From assembly GCA_028564705.1 (NCBI GenBank), contig JAPXFQ010001669.1:310001-374000 (forward strand): a stretch of DNA of 64,000 nucleotides, read 5' to 3'. Origin of the DNA: Apricaphanius iberus. Its lineage: Eukaryota; Chordata; Actinopteri; Cyprinodontiformes; Aphaniidae. This document shows positions 1-10,145 of the stretch, in pieces. The translations under genes and the position numbers were made by a program. Positions within the stretch are counted from its first letter, which is position 1. Each line of letters begins with the position of its first letter. The notes below the pieces were generated by a model. That model had not been told where the DNA came from. It saw nothing but the letters and a program-made list of their open reading frames with translations, and ran no database searches.

Positions 1-310
1 AAGACCGGTGTAATGTGCTCCCGCCTCCTAGTCTTCATCAGGACACGAGCTGCTGAATTCTGTAAAAGCTGTAAACTTGAGGTAGTCTTTTTGGGAAGAC
101 CAGAAAGGAGGGCATTACAGTAATCAATTCTACTGGTGATAAAAGCATGCATTAGCGTCTCCGTATTGGCCCGAGAGAGAATGGGGCAGACTCTGACAAT
201 GTTCTTTAGGTGATAAAAACCTATTTGGTTATGTTTTTAATCTGAGGGATAAAAGTCAGCTCAGAGTCAAAAATCCAACCCAGGTTCTTCACTTGTAAAG
301 CTCATCTGTG
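1..310 (-). mobile_element. L2/CR1-type LINE, reverse transcriptase C-terminal fragment
   Basis: Read on the minus strand, this stretch translates into the region downstream of the reverse transcriptase palm in L2-type LINEs, including SRIDYCNALLSGLP and the QNSAARVLMKTRRREHITPVL-like block typical of these elements. It carries a stop and is cut by the window edge, so it is a dead fragment. The L2 copies at 21-25 kb and 33-37 kb contain the same region but are clearly diverged from this one, so it belongs to a different subfamily. Confidence 0.85.
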
Positions 311-768
311 CTTGGCCCCATGTCCTTTTTATTGTCTATTTTAATGTTCTTTTAATGTTGTTCCTTAGTGGGTATGCACATGGGGGTTGGATTGGGGGAA
401 GTGTGTGTGTGTGTGTGTCTATATATGTTTGATTGATTGATTTATTGATTGATTGAAAGGTCAACAGTCCCTTACAGGGAAACACAGAGAAACACAGGAC
501 ACACAACCATGCATACACACACACTCAAGACCTTCTTTCTGTAAGGCAACAGTGCTACCAACTCTTGGTGTTCTTTGGTGGATGAAATTCCATTGATTTT
601 CTGAATCACCTGAGATGCTTTGGTCAAAGCTTTTTGTTTAATTTCACATTTTGCCTGCTTTAATATTGATTTAATTCTATAATGGTATCGTTAAAGCTGT
701 AATATGTAAGAATTTTACAGTGACTTAATCAAGGTTACAATGAAACAGATTTCCATCTCAGCCGGCTG
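311..768. other. No gene seen; simple repeats
   Basis: Nothing coding is recognisable. A short GT run lies near 400-418 and a degenerate GATT repeat at about 430-456. The last 70 bases resemble the end of a dispersed repeat, judged only from general familiarity. Confidence 0.5.
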
Positions 769-977
769 CAAAAAAAACACAAAACACAACACAACCCCAA
801 CCCACAAACCAAACCACACCACCACACACCACAACAACCAAACAAAAACAACACACCCAACAACAACCCCCAACACAAAACCAACCAAACCAAAAAACAC
901 CAAAAAAAAAAAACCCAAAAACACCCCAAACACCCACCAACACCACAACCAAAACCACCCACACCACCACAACCCCA
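769..977. repeat. 209-base tract containing only A and C
   Basis: Every base from 769 to 977 is A or C; no G or T occurs. The order is irregular (runs of A, CCAA, CAACA, CACC) with no fixed period, so it is not a normal microsatellite. It directly abuts the broken end of a copia integrase fragment. It could be an expanded and decayed AC-rich simple repeat, or a sequencing/assembly artefact. Confidence 0.9.
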
Positions 978-1345
978 GTTCCTCTCCGCCGTCCCATTTT
1001 GATGGGGGTAGTAGGGCGCTGACCTCTCATGTTTTATCATATTGTCTCTTAGCATTGACTGGTACTCCTCTGAAAAAAACTCTGTCCCATTGTCTGATTC
1101 AGACACCTTACTATAAGGTGCTGTATCTGCCAGAAATTGCTTATTTGCCTAAAGCCCTTGTTGTTGTTCCTAAGGAAATACACATGGAGTGCACCAGAAA
1201 AATCATATGTGCAAGTCATTGCATATTTGAACCCTACATATAAATCTGGAACAATAGGGCCACCCAAGTCTGAATGTACGAGCTCCAACGGCTCTTTGGC
1301 ACTTTGTCTATTTCTGGTTTGAAAAAATGTACCTTCTAGACAAAT
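978..1345 (-). pseudogene. Ty1/copia integrase fragment
   Basis: Two overlapping minus-strand reading frames give the integrase core of a Ty1/copia retrotransposon. The upstream frame has a GAG-pre-integrase-like end followed by LELVHSDLGGPI, which holds the first catalytic Asp. The next frame has SESDNGTEFFSEEYQSML, which holds the second Asp, and then HERSAPYYPHQNGTAERN, which holds the catalytic Glu. In the family these three acidic residues (D,D-35-E) join retroelement DNA to the host chromosome. The two parts are in different frames, and the protein is cut off by the A/C tract, so this is an inactive fragment. No LTR or reverse transcriptase of the same element was seen nearby. Confidence 0.85.
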
Positions 1346-1612
1346 TTCACTTTCGCTAGGTCTGCATGGTTCATGGTTTCATACCATGAACTACAGTTTC
1401 ACAGTTTCAAGTTTGACTAAAGTTGCAATGACCCATTATCCCATGCCAAGTAATCAGATCATAAGATACATCACAGGAAAATACTGTACTGAATGTACTG
1501 ATAGTTTGCTGACTTAATTAGTTTAATAGTTTTATATATGTTTACTGTTTGTCTTAGGAGAATAGTTTTTTATACCTTTGTCCTGGTGTCTAACTGCTTG
1601 GACCCTGACAGG

Positions 1613-1669
1613 TGGTGGCAGTGGTGGGATTTGAACCCACGCCTCCATAGAGACTGGAGCCTAAATCCT
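1613..1669 (-). pseudogene. 3' half of a tRNA-Leu (anticodon TAG) with encoded CCA
   Basis: On the minus strand the bases from about 1668 down to 1616 match the 3' half of a vertebrate tRNA-Leu(TAG): the anticodon loop TTTAGGC, the 3' anticodon stem TCCAG, a long variable arm, the T arm with GGTTCAAATCC (B box) and the 3' acceptor strand ending TGCCA. CCA follows directly in the DNA (1615-1613). Nuclear tRNA genes do not encode CCA, so this half came from a mature tRNA by reverse transcription. The 5' half does not pair with it: acceptor positions 3, 6 and 7 and two anticodon-stem pairs mismatch, and the 5' side instead continues a gypsy pol reading frame. Confidence 0.8.
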
Positions 1670-1965
1670 CTGAGCTGTTGCCACTGAGCCAACAGCTTCC
1701 TATCTTCAATAGGTAGCAATACCAATACCTTTTGACCTGGTTCAAAATGCCGCTCTCGAGCAGTTCTGTCTTACCAGGTTTTTTGCTTTCTTTGTGAGAC
1801 ATTCATATGCTCCTGAGCCAATGTGGTCATCCTCTCCAACTTTTCTCTCATCTGGAGGACATATGAAACAAGATTAACAGGCTCTTTTCCAGATTTCTCC
1901 CCCTCCCACATTTCTTTCAATAGGGCCAGTGGTCCTCGCACCTCATGCCCATTGAGCATGTAAAA
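1670..1965 (-). pseudogene. Ty3/gypsy integrase C-terminal fragment
   Basis: The minus strand encodes a peptide starting near HEVRGPLALLKEMWEG and running through VNLVSYVLQMREKLERM, then after a single TAA stop continues in the same frame with RTARERHFEPGQKVLVLLP and RKLLAQWQ. This is the end of the integrase core and the GPY/F-like C-terminal region of Ty3/gypsy pol. The stop replaces what is usually an aromatic residue. The frame breaks off immediately after LAQWQ, where the sequence passes into the tRNA-Leu half, and at its other side it abuts an unrelated LINE piece. Confidence 0.85.
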
Positions 1966-2530
1966 TTAGTAACAATAAAATCACAGGGGGCAGGTAAGAG
2001 AATAGGAGGAAACTTATGGAAAACATCTAAGAAACCTGCAGCCACTTCAGGGGTTAGATGATGCTTCTTGACGGTTCTCACAGAGGTGTCTTGTAGGATG
2101 GAACTAGTGATTTTAAAAAACACACAGTAGTGATCGGAGACAGAGATTATTATGGTTGCATTTGTTAGGCTTATGATTTTTAGTCTGCTTTCTGCTGATA
2201 ATAACCGGTATGAATGTTGTAATGAAATGTCCAAGTCCGATATGTGATTTACAGTTAAAATCAGGGCTGAGTGTGTGAGTGTGCGGACCAGGGACCAGCT
2301 GGACTTCAGAATGTGGCGGGCAGGTCAGAGGCAGCTGGTACTGGTGTGGTGAACAGAGGTGGACGAGGGCATGCCTGGCTAATTGTAAGAATGCCTTGTC
2401 TATTTAGATGCAGTCCATCTGACCCAAACAAGTGATTCCTGCCCCAGAAAATTTTAAAATTGATTTAGACTGTTTAAATCTGGGAAATTCGGTTATTAGT
2501 CTAGGTGTGAATTGTAATGAAATCATTCAG
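1966..2530 (-). mobile_element. L2/CR1-type LINE fragment (ORF1 esterase end and endonuclease end)
   Basis: Minus-strand translation of about 2450-2340 gives FWGRNHLFGSDGLHLNRQG, the DGLH block of the SGNH-esterase domain found in ORF1 of CR1/L2 LINEs. About 2190-2000 gives SDHYCVFFKI and TVKKHHLTPEVAAGF, like the end of the apurinic endonuclease domain of ORF2. The two parts lie closer than in a full element, so the part between them is deleted. Many frame breaks. Confidence 0.65.
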
Positions 2531-2639
2531 ACAGTTTTTTCAAAGCTAAACACCCTGCACCACACTTTTATGGCAAGATAACTTTGCATGCTGTGGTGTT
2601 TTAAAATGAAGTCAGGATCTACACAGCTACACAGAAAAT

Positions 2640-3168
2640 CTCCTCGTATAATTTGGAAATAATTTATTTATATAATGGTGCAGAAATGACGTATTTGGCC
2701 AACAAGAAAAGTTCATTTTAATCCTTTGCAAAGTAACCTTGGTTGGAAATGACAGAGGTCAAATGTTTCCTGTAGATGTTTTGGGGCTGTTGCTGGGCAA
2801 CACAGACTTTCAACTTCCTTCATAGATTCTCTATTGGATTGAGGTCTGGAGACTATCAAGACCACTCCAGAACCTTGAAATGCTTTTATTATAGCCACTC
2901 CTTCATTGCCAGAGTGGTGTGTTTGGGATCATTGTCATGGTGGAAGATCCATCCCAGTTTCATCTTCAATGCTCTCACTGATGGAAGGAGGTTTTTGCAA
3001 AAAATAAAAAAATAACGATACATTGCTCCATTTATAATTTACATATTACAAATGAGTTGTCCTGTCCCCTTTGCAGAAAAGCAGTCTCAAAATGTGTTCC
3101 ACAGCCATGCTTCACAGTGGGTATGGTGTTCTTGAGATGTAACTCAGCATTCTTCTCCCTCGAAACAT
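2640..3168 (-). pseudogene. Tc1-like transposase C-terminal half, decayed
   Basis: The minus strand carries the 3' half of a Tc1-type DDE transposase gene in several frames: the HGGG-like region, then [10 protein letters not shown] (catalytic Glu block) and the terminal SNQGYFAKD-like end. It is full of stops. It is joined head to head with a + strand Tc1 fragment at about 3168, around a CATGGCCATG palindrome. Confidence 0.8.
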
Positions 3169-3605
3169 GGCCATGGGAGAAAGTCATGTGGTCAAATGAG
3201 ACCAAAATTTAACTATTTGTTCTAAACTTCACATGCTGTGTTTGGAGGAGGATGAGTTGCATCTCAACAATACCATCCCTACTGTGAAGAATAGGGGTGG
3301 AAACATCATGCTTTAGAAGTGTTTTTCTGTGAAGGGGACAGGACGACTGCTCTATATTGAGGAGAGCATTAATGGGGCCTTGTATCGTGTGATTTTAAAG
3401 CAAAAACGTCATTCTCTCAGTGACAGCATTGAAGATGGATCGTGCCTGGGTCTTCCAACATGATAATGACCCGACTCACACAGCCAAAAATAACCACAGA
3501 GTTGTTCTGCACAAAGCATAACAAGGTTCTGGAGTGGCCTAGCCAGTCTCTAGAACTAAATCCAATAGAAAATCTTTGATGGGGCTGAAACTCCATGTTC
3601 CATAG
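3169..3605 (+). pseudogene. Tc1-like transposase middle and C-terminal part, decayed
   Basis: The + strand encodes WEKVMWSNETKI (first catalytic Asp region, changed to Asn here), the GGGNIML block, [17 protein letters not shown] (second Asp) and SLELNPIENL (Glu block). Stops and frameshifts are frequent. It repeats sequence present in the opposite orientation just upstream, so the two pieces form an imperfect inverted pair. Confidence 0.8.
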
Positions 3606-5222
3606 CATCCAATTATTTTGTCTTTATACCTTCTTTTAAATTTTCTAATATTTGTACAGCATTTGGTTTCCATGTCTAATGTATTCCATAATGTGACTCC
3701 ATAGACAGAGACACACTTCTGTTTTAAAGTAGTGCGAGCATATGCAGTTTTGAAATTATGCTGCCATCGATGTCCTTCTTCAACTACAACCTGAGTAAAT
3801 AAATTTTGTAGTGCTTCCGGTAAAACTCTTTGTTTAGCTTTCCATATTATCAGTAAAATCTTTAAGTCAAATAAATCCTTAAATTTAAGCTGTCGGGACT
3901 TGATAAACAATTTGTTGGAGGGATCTCTGATTTCGTTCTTATTGATGATTCTTATTGCCCTTTTCTGTAACAAAAACAAAGGCTTTGTGTTACTGGGATA
4001 AGTGTTACCCCAGACTTCTGTGCAGTATCCAAAGTATGGAAGAATAAGTGAGCAATACAGCATATATAATGAATAATAATCAAACAGATCTTTTACTTTA
4101 TATAAATACCTATACTTTTGCTCACTTTACTCTTAATATAATTTATGTGGGCTTTCCAATTTAACTTTTCGTCCAAAATAACACCCAAGAATTTAACTTC
4201 CCTGACTCTTTCTCTATCAATTCCATCTATAGATAATCTCACATACTCATTCTTTTTCCGATTACCAAAAATCATATATTTTGTTTTTTCCCAATTCAAG
4301 GATAACTTATTTTCAATAAACCACTCCCTCACTTTAATCATTTCCTCTCCTATACATCCCATTATGTCTATTAAATTTCTCCCAGAGAGAAAAATGGTAG
4401 TATCATCAGCGAATAACAGTAATTGTAAAACATTAGATACTTCACAGATGTCATTGATAAATAAGATAAACAGCAATGGACCTAAAACTGACCCCTGTGG
4501 AACTCCACATGTGACTTCTAAATATTCTGAGATTTTTCCATTAAAATATACAAACTGTTGTCTGTTTGTTAAATAGCTTGTGAGCCATTGATGTGCTGGA
4601 CCCCTGATTCCATAATTAATCAGTTTTGATAAAAAAAGTTCATGATTTATGGTGTCGAATGCTTTTCGTAAGTCTACTAACACTCCCACTGTATATTGTT
4701 TACTTTCTGTTGCTGCTATAATTTTTTTCATTAACTCAATCAATACTAAACTTGTAGATCTATTTGCTCTAAATCCATATTGTTTTTCACTGATTAATTT
4801 GTATTTCTCTAAAAACTTTTGTAATTTCTGAACAAACCATTTTTCGAGAATTTTCGAAAATTGTGAAAGCATAGACACCGGTCTATAGTTATTAAATTGA
4901 TGTTTGTCCCCGTTTTTAAATAATGGGATTATTTTTGCCACTTTCATTCTATCAGGAAAAATGCCTGACTGTATAGACAAGTTAAAAATAAAAGTCATTT
5001 GCCTGTGCGAGCTTCCAAAAACTTTTGTAATTTCTGAACAAACCATTTTTCGAGAATTTTCGAAAATTGTGAAAGCATAGACACCGGTCAATAGTTACTA
5101 AATTGATGTTTGTCCCCGTTTTTAAATAATGGGATTATTTTTGCCACTTTCATTCTATCAGGAAAATGCCTGACTGTAAAGACAAGTTAAAAATAAAAGT
5201 AATTTGTCCTGTGCGAGCTTCC
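3598..5222 (-). pseudogene. Jockey-group LINE ORF2, reverse transcriptase and C-terminus
   Basis: The minus strand holds most of a non-LTR reverse transcriptase in two frames. The upper frame (5091-4093) has NYRPVSMLSQFSKILEKW, LVDLRKAFDTINHELF (palm Asp motif), TCGVPQGSVLGPLLFILFIN, LLLFADDTTIFLSG (catalytic FADD) and KYMIFGNRKKN. The lower frame (4063-3600) has LILPYFGYCTEVWGN and LFLLQKRAIRIINK. These are the blocks in family order. A frame break separates the frames near 4080, a 206-bp duplication lies at the 5' side, and the 3' end is cut off by the Tc1 pair. The endonuclease is absent. The exact clade (I/Nimb, Rex or CR1 side) is not certain. Confidence 0.85.
4811..5222. repeat. 206-bp perfect-register tandem duplication
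   Basis: 4811-5016 and 5017-5222 are near-identical head-to-tail copies of the same LINE segment, with about ten differences by eye. They start at AAAAACTTTTGTAATTTC and end at GCGAGCTTCC. The duplication repeats the reverse transcriptase fingers region and makes the LINE frame read the same peptide twice. Confidence 0.93.
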
Positions 5223-5631
5223 AACGCTCTCTATCAGAAATGTTTGGTCTAGTGTGCTAAACTCTGCAGACTAAACAATAATAAAAGACGCCCTTCAGTT
5301 ATGCTAGAGTGGGTAAAACGTTCATAAGTCTTCTTTAACTTCAGTCTCTTCATTGATACCCAAGAATTATGCCATATTCCAATGATGCCTTTACTACTAA
5401 TTACTAATCACCAAATAGAACTAATCTTAAAATAATTTTCCCATAATAGGTGCTTTTAATATGTGCCTGATAACTCCGAGATAGAGTTGAGCTGGATACT
5501 TGGCTGAAACAAGTATTCGGTATGGATAAAGCACTTTTCCCGAGTAAGAGTATCATACGAGTAATACCAGTCAATATCTGTGGTCGGATTGAATAAAAAA
5601 TCTATTTGGGTAGCTGACTGTGTCTGTGTTC
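5223..5631. other. No feature recognised
   Basis: No coding similarity, long repeat or microsatellite was recognised here. The last five bases (TGTTC) are the target duplication of the following LTR. Confidence 0.5.
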
Positions 5632-6153
5632 TGTGGTAGAAATCTGGGTGTCTGAGAGGCCTCGGATGAGAGAATAAAACAAAGTATCGGCTATATTCGT
5701 ACATAGTTTATTTTACGTGCACGGAGGGCCTCTTGCTGATAACCCTGAAGCTTCAGCACAGATGCATGGGTATATATAGTTATCAGCCACACCCTATTGA
5801 ATCAGCTTCTGACCGATCATTAAATCATACAGAGGATTTCATTCATAATCAAACAGAAGAGGAACTGTCCCTTCAGTAGTCAGCAGTAAACAATCAGGAG
5901 AATCAGTTTCAATGGACACTCAGAATATAGATAACAATGAGGGACACTTTGTATAATGCTGAGAAAGACATTCACAGGATCTGTCATAGCTCAACACCAG
6001 ATAATAACAAGAGTTGTCATAAGTCAAGATGAGATGTTTACATACAATTGGTTCTTGTTTGTTCCTTAGAATCAAAAGAGCTATCTAAGAGCTGAATAAG
6101 AGAATTAAACCTTTCTTAATGTCCCAGCATTAATAATAAAATTTTCCGTCACA
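5632..6153 (-). mobile_element. Solo LTR (family B), 522 bp, 5-bp TSD
   Basis: The block begins TGTGGTAG and ends GTCACA, the TG...CA termini of an LTR, and is flanked on both sides by TGTTC (5627-5631 and 6154-6158). A second copy lies at 57561-61138. On the minus strand it has an AATAAA-type signal, which suggests transcription toward lower coordinates. No gag or pol is attached, so it is a solo LTR left by recombination between two LTRs. Confidence 0.88.
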
Positions 6154-6158
6154 TGTTC

Positions 6159-7140
6159 TCCCGAATTTGTACTGATATCTTATGGCATCGCCTTTCATAA
6201 AACATGTTACATTTGCATTTTGCCAAGGAAGGTGCTATGGGGTACAGTATCCTCATTCCAGTCATGAAAAATCATCACCTGTTGGCAAAGTTCTCAGTTT
6301 TGAATCCAAAATAGGTCACCTAAGTGATTTGTGTATACATGTCCCATGGGAAAAACAATCACCTGCAATTATTGACGCACGCCGAATTCAACTGTTGCAA
6401 TTTTTCAGAACAGTCTTTATGTGACTGACAGAAGCTGCGGTTTTAATTACTTTTTACATTCTCCCAGTTATTTAGGATTAAAAAAATTTTCAACTGACCT
6501 CACGTCTACTTTCCTTTTATTTTGGCTGCACGATGGTTACCCTGGCAACAGATCAAGGTTTACTTTCTCACTCTCTTCAGCCACAGACTCCTACAAGTCT
6601 TTAGAATGATTAATAAGTGACTATTCCTAAATGTTAAGTGCTGCTCAGCTGGGGTGTATCCAGGAGGTTAATAAAGAGGGGCTAAAAGGACCCAGAGTGG
6701 GTCTGGGACTGTAACATCAAATTTCATTTATTTTATAAAATAAATAAAGGTAGTTTTGGTATAAAATTATATTACAAATCAATTAGCTACACACATACCT
6801 TGTGTGGATAGGCTAAATAAAAAAAGCACCCCCCAAAAAAAACAGATCATAAAAAAAGTTAAAGTTAAAAGATGAGTTCTGTTGTGATGAGAATTCTTGT
6901 TAATTACATTTTACTTCATAATTGCAACCAGAAGTGATGTATTTATTATGGCAAAACTTGTTCCCTATATTGTTCGTCTCTAATTAAAAAAATTGATCTG
7001 AAGATCAGTGCTGATGTTACGTAAATACATTTCTAATCAGCGATAAATATAAAAATTTCTGATCAACCCAATCGCCTCTTATCTAATCTGTGGAGACACT
7101 GGAGGTGCTGCTTATTTGCATGACTGTTTTTTATTTATTT
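6159..7140. other. Unassigned, AT-rich
   Basis: Short open stretches at 6182-6424 and 6421-6609 resemble no protein I know. I see no repeat structure. Confidence 0.45.
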
Positions 7141-7144
7141 TATT

Positions 7145-7210
7145 TTTTACATTTCTTTATATATATGGACCGCATTAGGTCTGAAATAAAGTTTGTTGAT
7201 GATGATGATT
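7145..7210 (+). mobile_element. LINE 3' end with AATAAA and GAT-repeat tail
   Basis: The sequence has GAAATAAAG followed closely by a short GAT repeat, the usual shape of a fish non-LTR element 3' terminus. No coding part of this copy was recognised upstream, so the family is unknown. Confidence 0.5.
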
Positions 7211-8014
7211 AATTACATGCCCATTTCAAAATAACCAGACTCACTTCCGGATTAAATCCCACCCACGTCCAGACTACACCCCGCCCAGTTCGAGATGCAG
7301 ATAATTCATATGGGTTAACAGTGTTGGGTATGAACATACATACACATACACACACGGATGCCAGCATCAGAACTCACTCCCCTTCCCAAACTGGCGGAGC
7401 TCTGAAACACCTGTCACGCTGATTGGCAGCTGCGCCCATCCATTAAACATGCTGCAGCTCTCTGGCAGTTTGAGTGGACCCCTGCTCAAAATAAGAGGGA
7501 ACAAAGCACTGGCGGTGTGTTTAAATATCCAAAACAGCTGGGCTTCTACCTCTTTACAGTTCGCTTCTACAAGTGGACAGGTTCTTCTACAACTTTAAAG
7601 AAAATACTCCTTTCATCCTAACACGTGTTTGAATTTTCCTTTTTCGCAACCAAGTTCTCCTCGAGCTTCGACCGGCCACCGAAGCTGTTCTGCTTTTATT
7701 TTTATCATATTTTTCTATTCTTCCCCTCCTCCCCTTTTGCGCGTGAGCAAACTCCTTTCTCCCCTTGCGTTTTTCCGCCGCAATCAAAAAAACTTTTTCT
7801 TTTGCACCGCAATTCACCCATGCACATCGCAAAGTAAGAATTTTCCAATTTTCCTGGGTGGAGCCAGATAATATACTTTAAAAATTATTTTATGTATGCA
7901 TTTTTCTTAATTGTGAATGAATCAGATTTGTGTTGACATGTAATGGTGTAAACTTACTATGTTGTGCTTTTACGAGTAATCTGTGAGCCTTGTGTTGGAT
8001 TGTGAAGATTTCGT
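7211..8014. other. Unassigned; pyrimidine-rich block
   Basis: No protein recognised. 7620-7830 is unusually rich in T and C on the + strand. 7500-7560 contains a TTTAAATA box followed by a short mixed-sequence region, so it could be an LTR or promoter-like piece, but nothing confirms that. Confidence 0.35.
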
Positions 8015-8022
8015 GTTTATAC

Positions 8023-9005
8023 TAGGCCTGCACGATTCTGGATAAAATGACAATCCCGATTTTTTTCCTTAGAATTGTGATCACGATTCTCTCACAATTT
8101 TTTTGTCGATATACATTTTTATTGCTCTTATAACCTGCACATAAACGTTTGTAACAGCTTTAACTGAAAACAAAAATAAAATTCTCTCTTTTTTTTCTTA
8201 AATACACAATCTTTGTAGTTTTAACAATAACATAGCGTGTATAGAGCAGGTAGTTGCAGGACGGTACTGCATAACGCTTGTCAAGGATGTTGATCATTTT
8301 CCTAAATCCCTTATTTTGCACGGTGTTGATAGGAGCCATAGCTTTAGCCAGGTGATAAGTGATAGCTTCGGTAATTTCATTGTGCCTGCGGGAGTTTGAC
8401 GGGTATAGAGAAGCACTGTATAAGGTCTCCGTTATTGATGTCTTGGGGGGTTGACCAGGAGGGATTTTCTCTTGTTTTCTTGCCTTTTACAGCTTCGTCA
8501 TACTGCACTTTATGCTGACGTTTGTACAAGTTCGTGGTGTTACCTTGTGGTGCTGCTACTATGGATAAACACTGCTTGCAAGTTGCATCTCTTTGATTTT
8601 CGTCCTCTTTGAAACCAAAAAACGTCCAAAAACACGGAATGAGAACCTTTTTTTGGAATTAACGTCACTATGGGGTTGTCATTTGCACCACCGTCAGCGA
8701 GGTTTTCCTCTGCTGCTTGCATTTTCGGCTTTTCTCCTTCAGCCTGCTTGTCTCAAATGCTCTCGTTGCTTATTTCCTGCCAGCTGCGTTCTTCGTCACG
8801 TGGTATAAGGCTCCGCCATTCTCATTTGTTGAGGGACAGAGGGAGCGCATGTTTTCATTCAGATTATGTCCCGGTTGAAATGTGGTACAATGGTCGTGTT
8901 CATTTTTCTCTTTTTCTTTAATTTAATAGTTGCCATTTCAGAACGAGATTGCATACGAGCATGAATCGAGATCGTAATTTTTTAACGATTACTTGTGCAG
9001 CCCTA
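8023..9005 (-). mobile_element. hAT transposon (983 bp) with 8-bp TSD
   Basis: The ends are imperfect inverted repeats (TAGGCCTGCACG at the left; TAGGGCTGCACA reading in from the right). They are flanked by a perfect 8-bp duplication GTTTATAC at 8015-8022 and 9006-9013, the signature of hAT elements. Inside is a remnant of a ZBED-like transposase on the minus strand. The element is far shorter than an autonomous hAT and is probably an internally deleted copy. Confidence 0.92.
8240..8720 (-). pseudogene. hAT/ZBED-type transposase N-terminal remnant
   Basis: On the minus strand the frames give CKQC, then GNTTNLYKRQH, the Cys and His spacing of a BED zinc finger that binds transposon ends. Further on comes ITEAITYHLAKAMAPINTV followed by KGFRKMINILDKRY, the conserved block after the BED finger in ZBED/Ac-type hAT transposases. 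The parts are in different frames and the RNase H-like catalytic domain and dimerisation domain are missing, so it is not functional. Confidence 0.8.
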
Positions 9006-9013
9006 GTTTATAC

Positions 9014-9349
9014 TACTGCTCGTACTTTATTAAGTGGAGAATCTGATTGTAGGAAATTATTTTTGCTTCTCTTCCTTACTCTGCTGGTGGGTGCTCCGCG
9101 CTGAGCTACACGGAGCGCTTCTCAGAGACACACAGCACCAAATAGTCATTAATTCTGTTTCTCCCCGTGATCTCAAACCAGAGCCTTTGCTAGCAGAAAA
9201 CTAGATCATTGATGAAAGCCACGAGGTCTCTTTGTTAAACAAAAGACCACGCGGTGCCTCACCTAGTCATAAAAAGTCATAAAAACCCCCCCATACTGCA
9301 CGCGAGTAGCTGAGTACGGACGTCAGCAGGAAGCGTCCTGTAACGTGCC
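9014..9349. other. Nothing recognised
   Basis: Mixed-composition sequence between the hAT element and the Harbinger-type MITE. No open frame or repeat stands out. Confidence 0.5.
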
Positions 9350-9352
9350 TAA

Positions 9353-9969
9353 CACCTAAATTCCACTACATGCGCTCCGCTCCGCCACGCACACCGCAAA
9401 AAATCCGATCCTGTTGTAATGAAAAAGAACTATTCTATTACTGTCGCCGTGTGGCGCAGGGCGCCGGCAAAAATAGGATTGAATCGAATTTTGCCGGACG
9501 CCGGAGCAAGTCCGCAGTAAATCAAAACAAATAAAAAAGTACCAGGAAGGATGCTGAAAATGCAGATCATCCGGTTTTTCAAAATAAATCATTAAAGACA
9601 GATTTCTTTTTTTTTTAAGATAAAAAATACGCTATAAATACAGCTTATCTGCTATAAATGTACTCACCAGCTGTTTAAGAAAGTCCGTGGAGATATCTTG
9701 ACAAAGAATAATAGAAAATGGAATGAAGTAGATCAGCTGTTCTTTTCTGTTTGTTTTCCTTGGAATGAGTGATTTTGGTCTGACTTCCGTGTATATAACA
9801 CTGCTCTTTATCGCGATATCTCACAATTCCCGCGCATGCTTCGTTGAGCCCTTCTGGGCTCCGAAGCGGAGCGGAGCGGAGGTGGGGCGCATGCAGTGTA
9901 ATTTAACGACGACAGAGAACCGCTGCGGCGTGCTTGGCGGGGCGGAGCGCATGTAGTGGAATTTAGGTG
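9353..9969. mobile_element. PIF/Harbinger-type MITE, 617 bp, TAA target duplication
   Basis: The two ends are long inverted repeats: CACCTAAATTCCACTACATG at the left and its complement at the right, both continuing into a shared GCGCTCCGC-type GC-rich stretch. TAA flanks both sides (9350-9352 and 9970-9972), matching the 3-bp TWA preference of PIF/Harbinger transposases. No transposase gene is inside, so it needs one in trans. Confidence 0.85.
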
Positions 9970-10145
9970 TAAGTGACGTCTCCGCTGTTCGCCATCTTGT
10001 TACGTAGCGTTAGCCTGTAGCATAGTCGTTAGCCTTAGCATAACCGTTCTGTGTGTGTTGAGTATTTTCTTTGTCTTGGTGTGGTTTAGAATAAATTAGT
10101 TTAGAATATTTTATTTTCAGTTTTTCAATTCCAAAATACACATTG

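Noticed and set aside
735..1030. Trp/Gly/Val/Phe-rich open frames opposite the A/C tract
   Set aside because: They are the direct result of reading a tract with only G and T on the minus strand.
1616..1700. Functional tRNA-Leu gene
   Set aside because: It has A- and B-box-like sequences, but the acceptor and anticodon stems do not pair and the 5' half is gypsy pol sequence.
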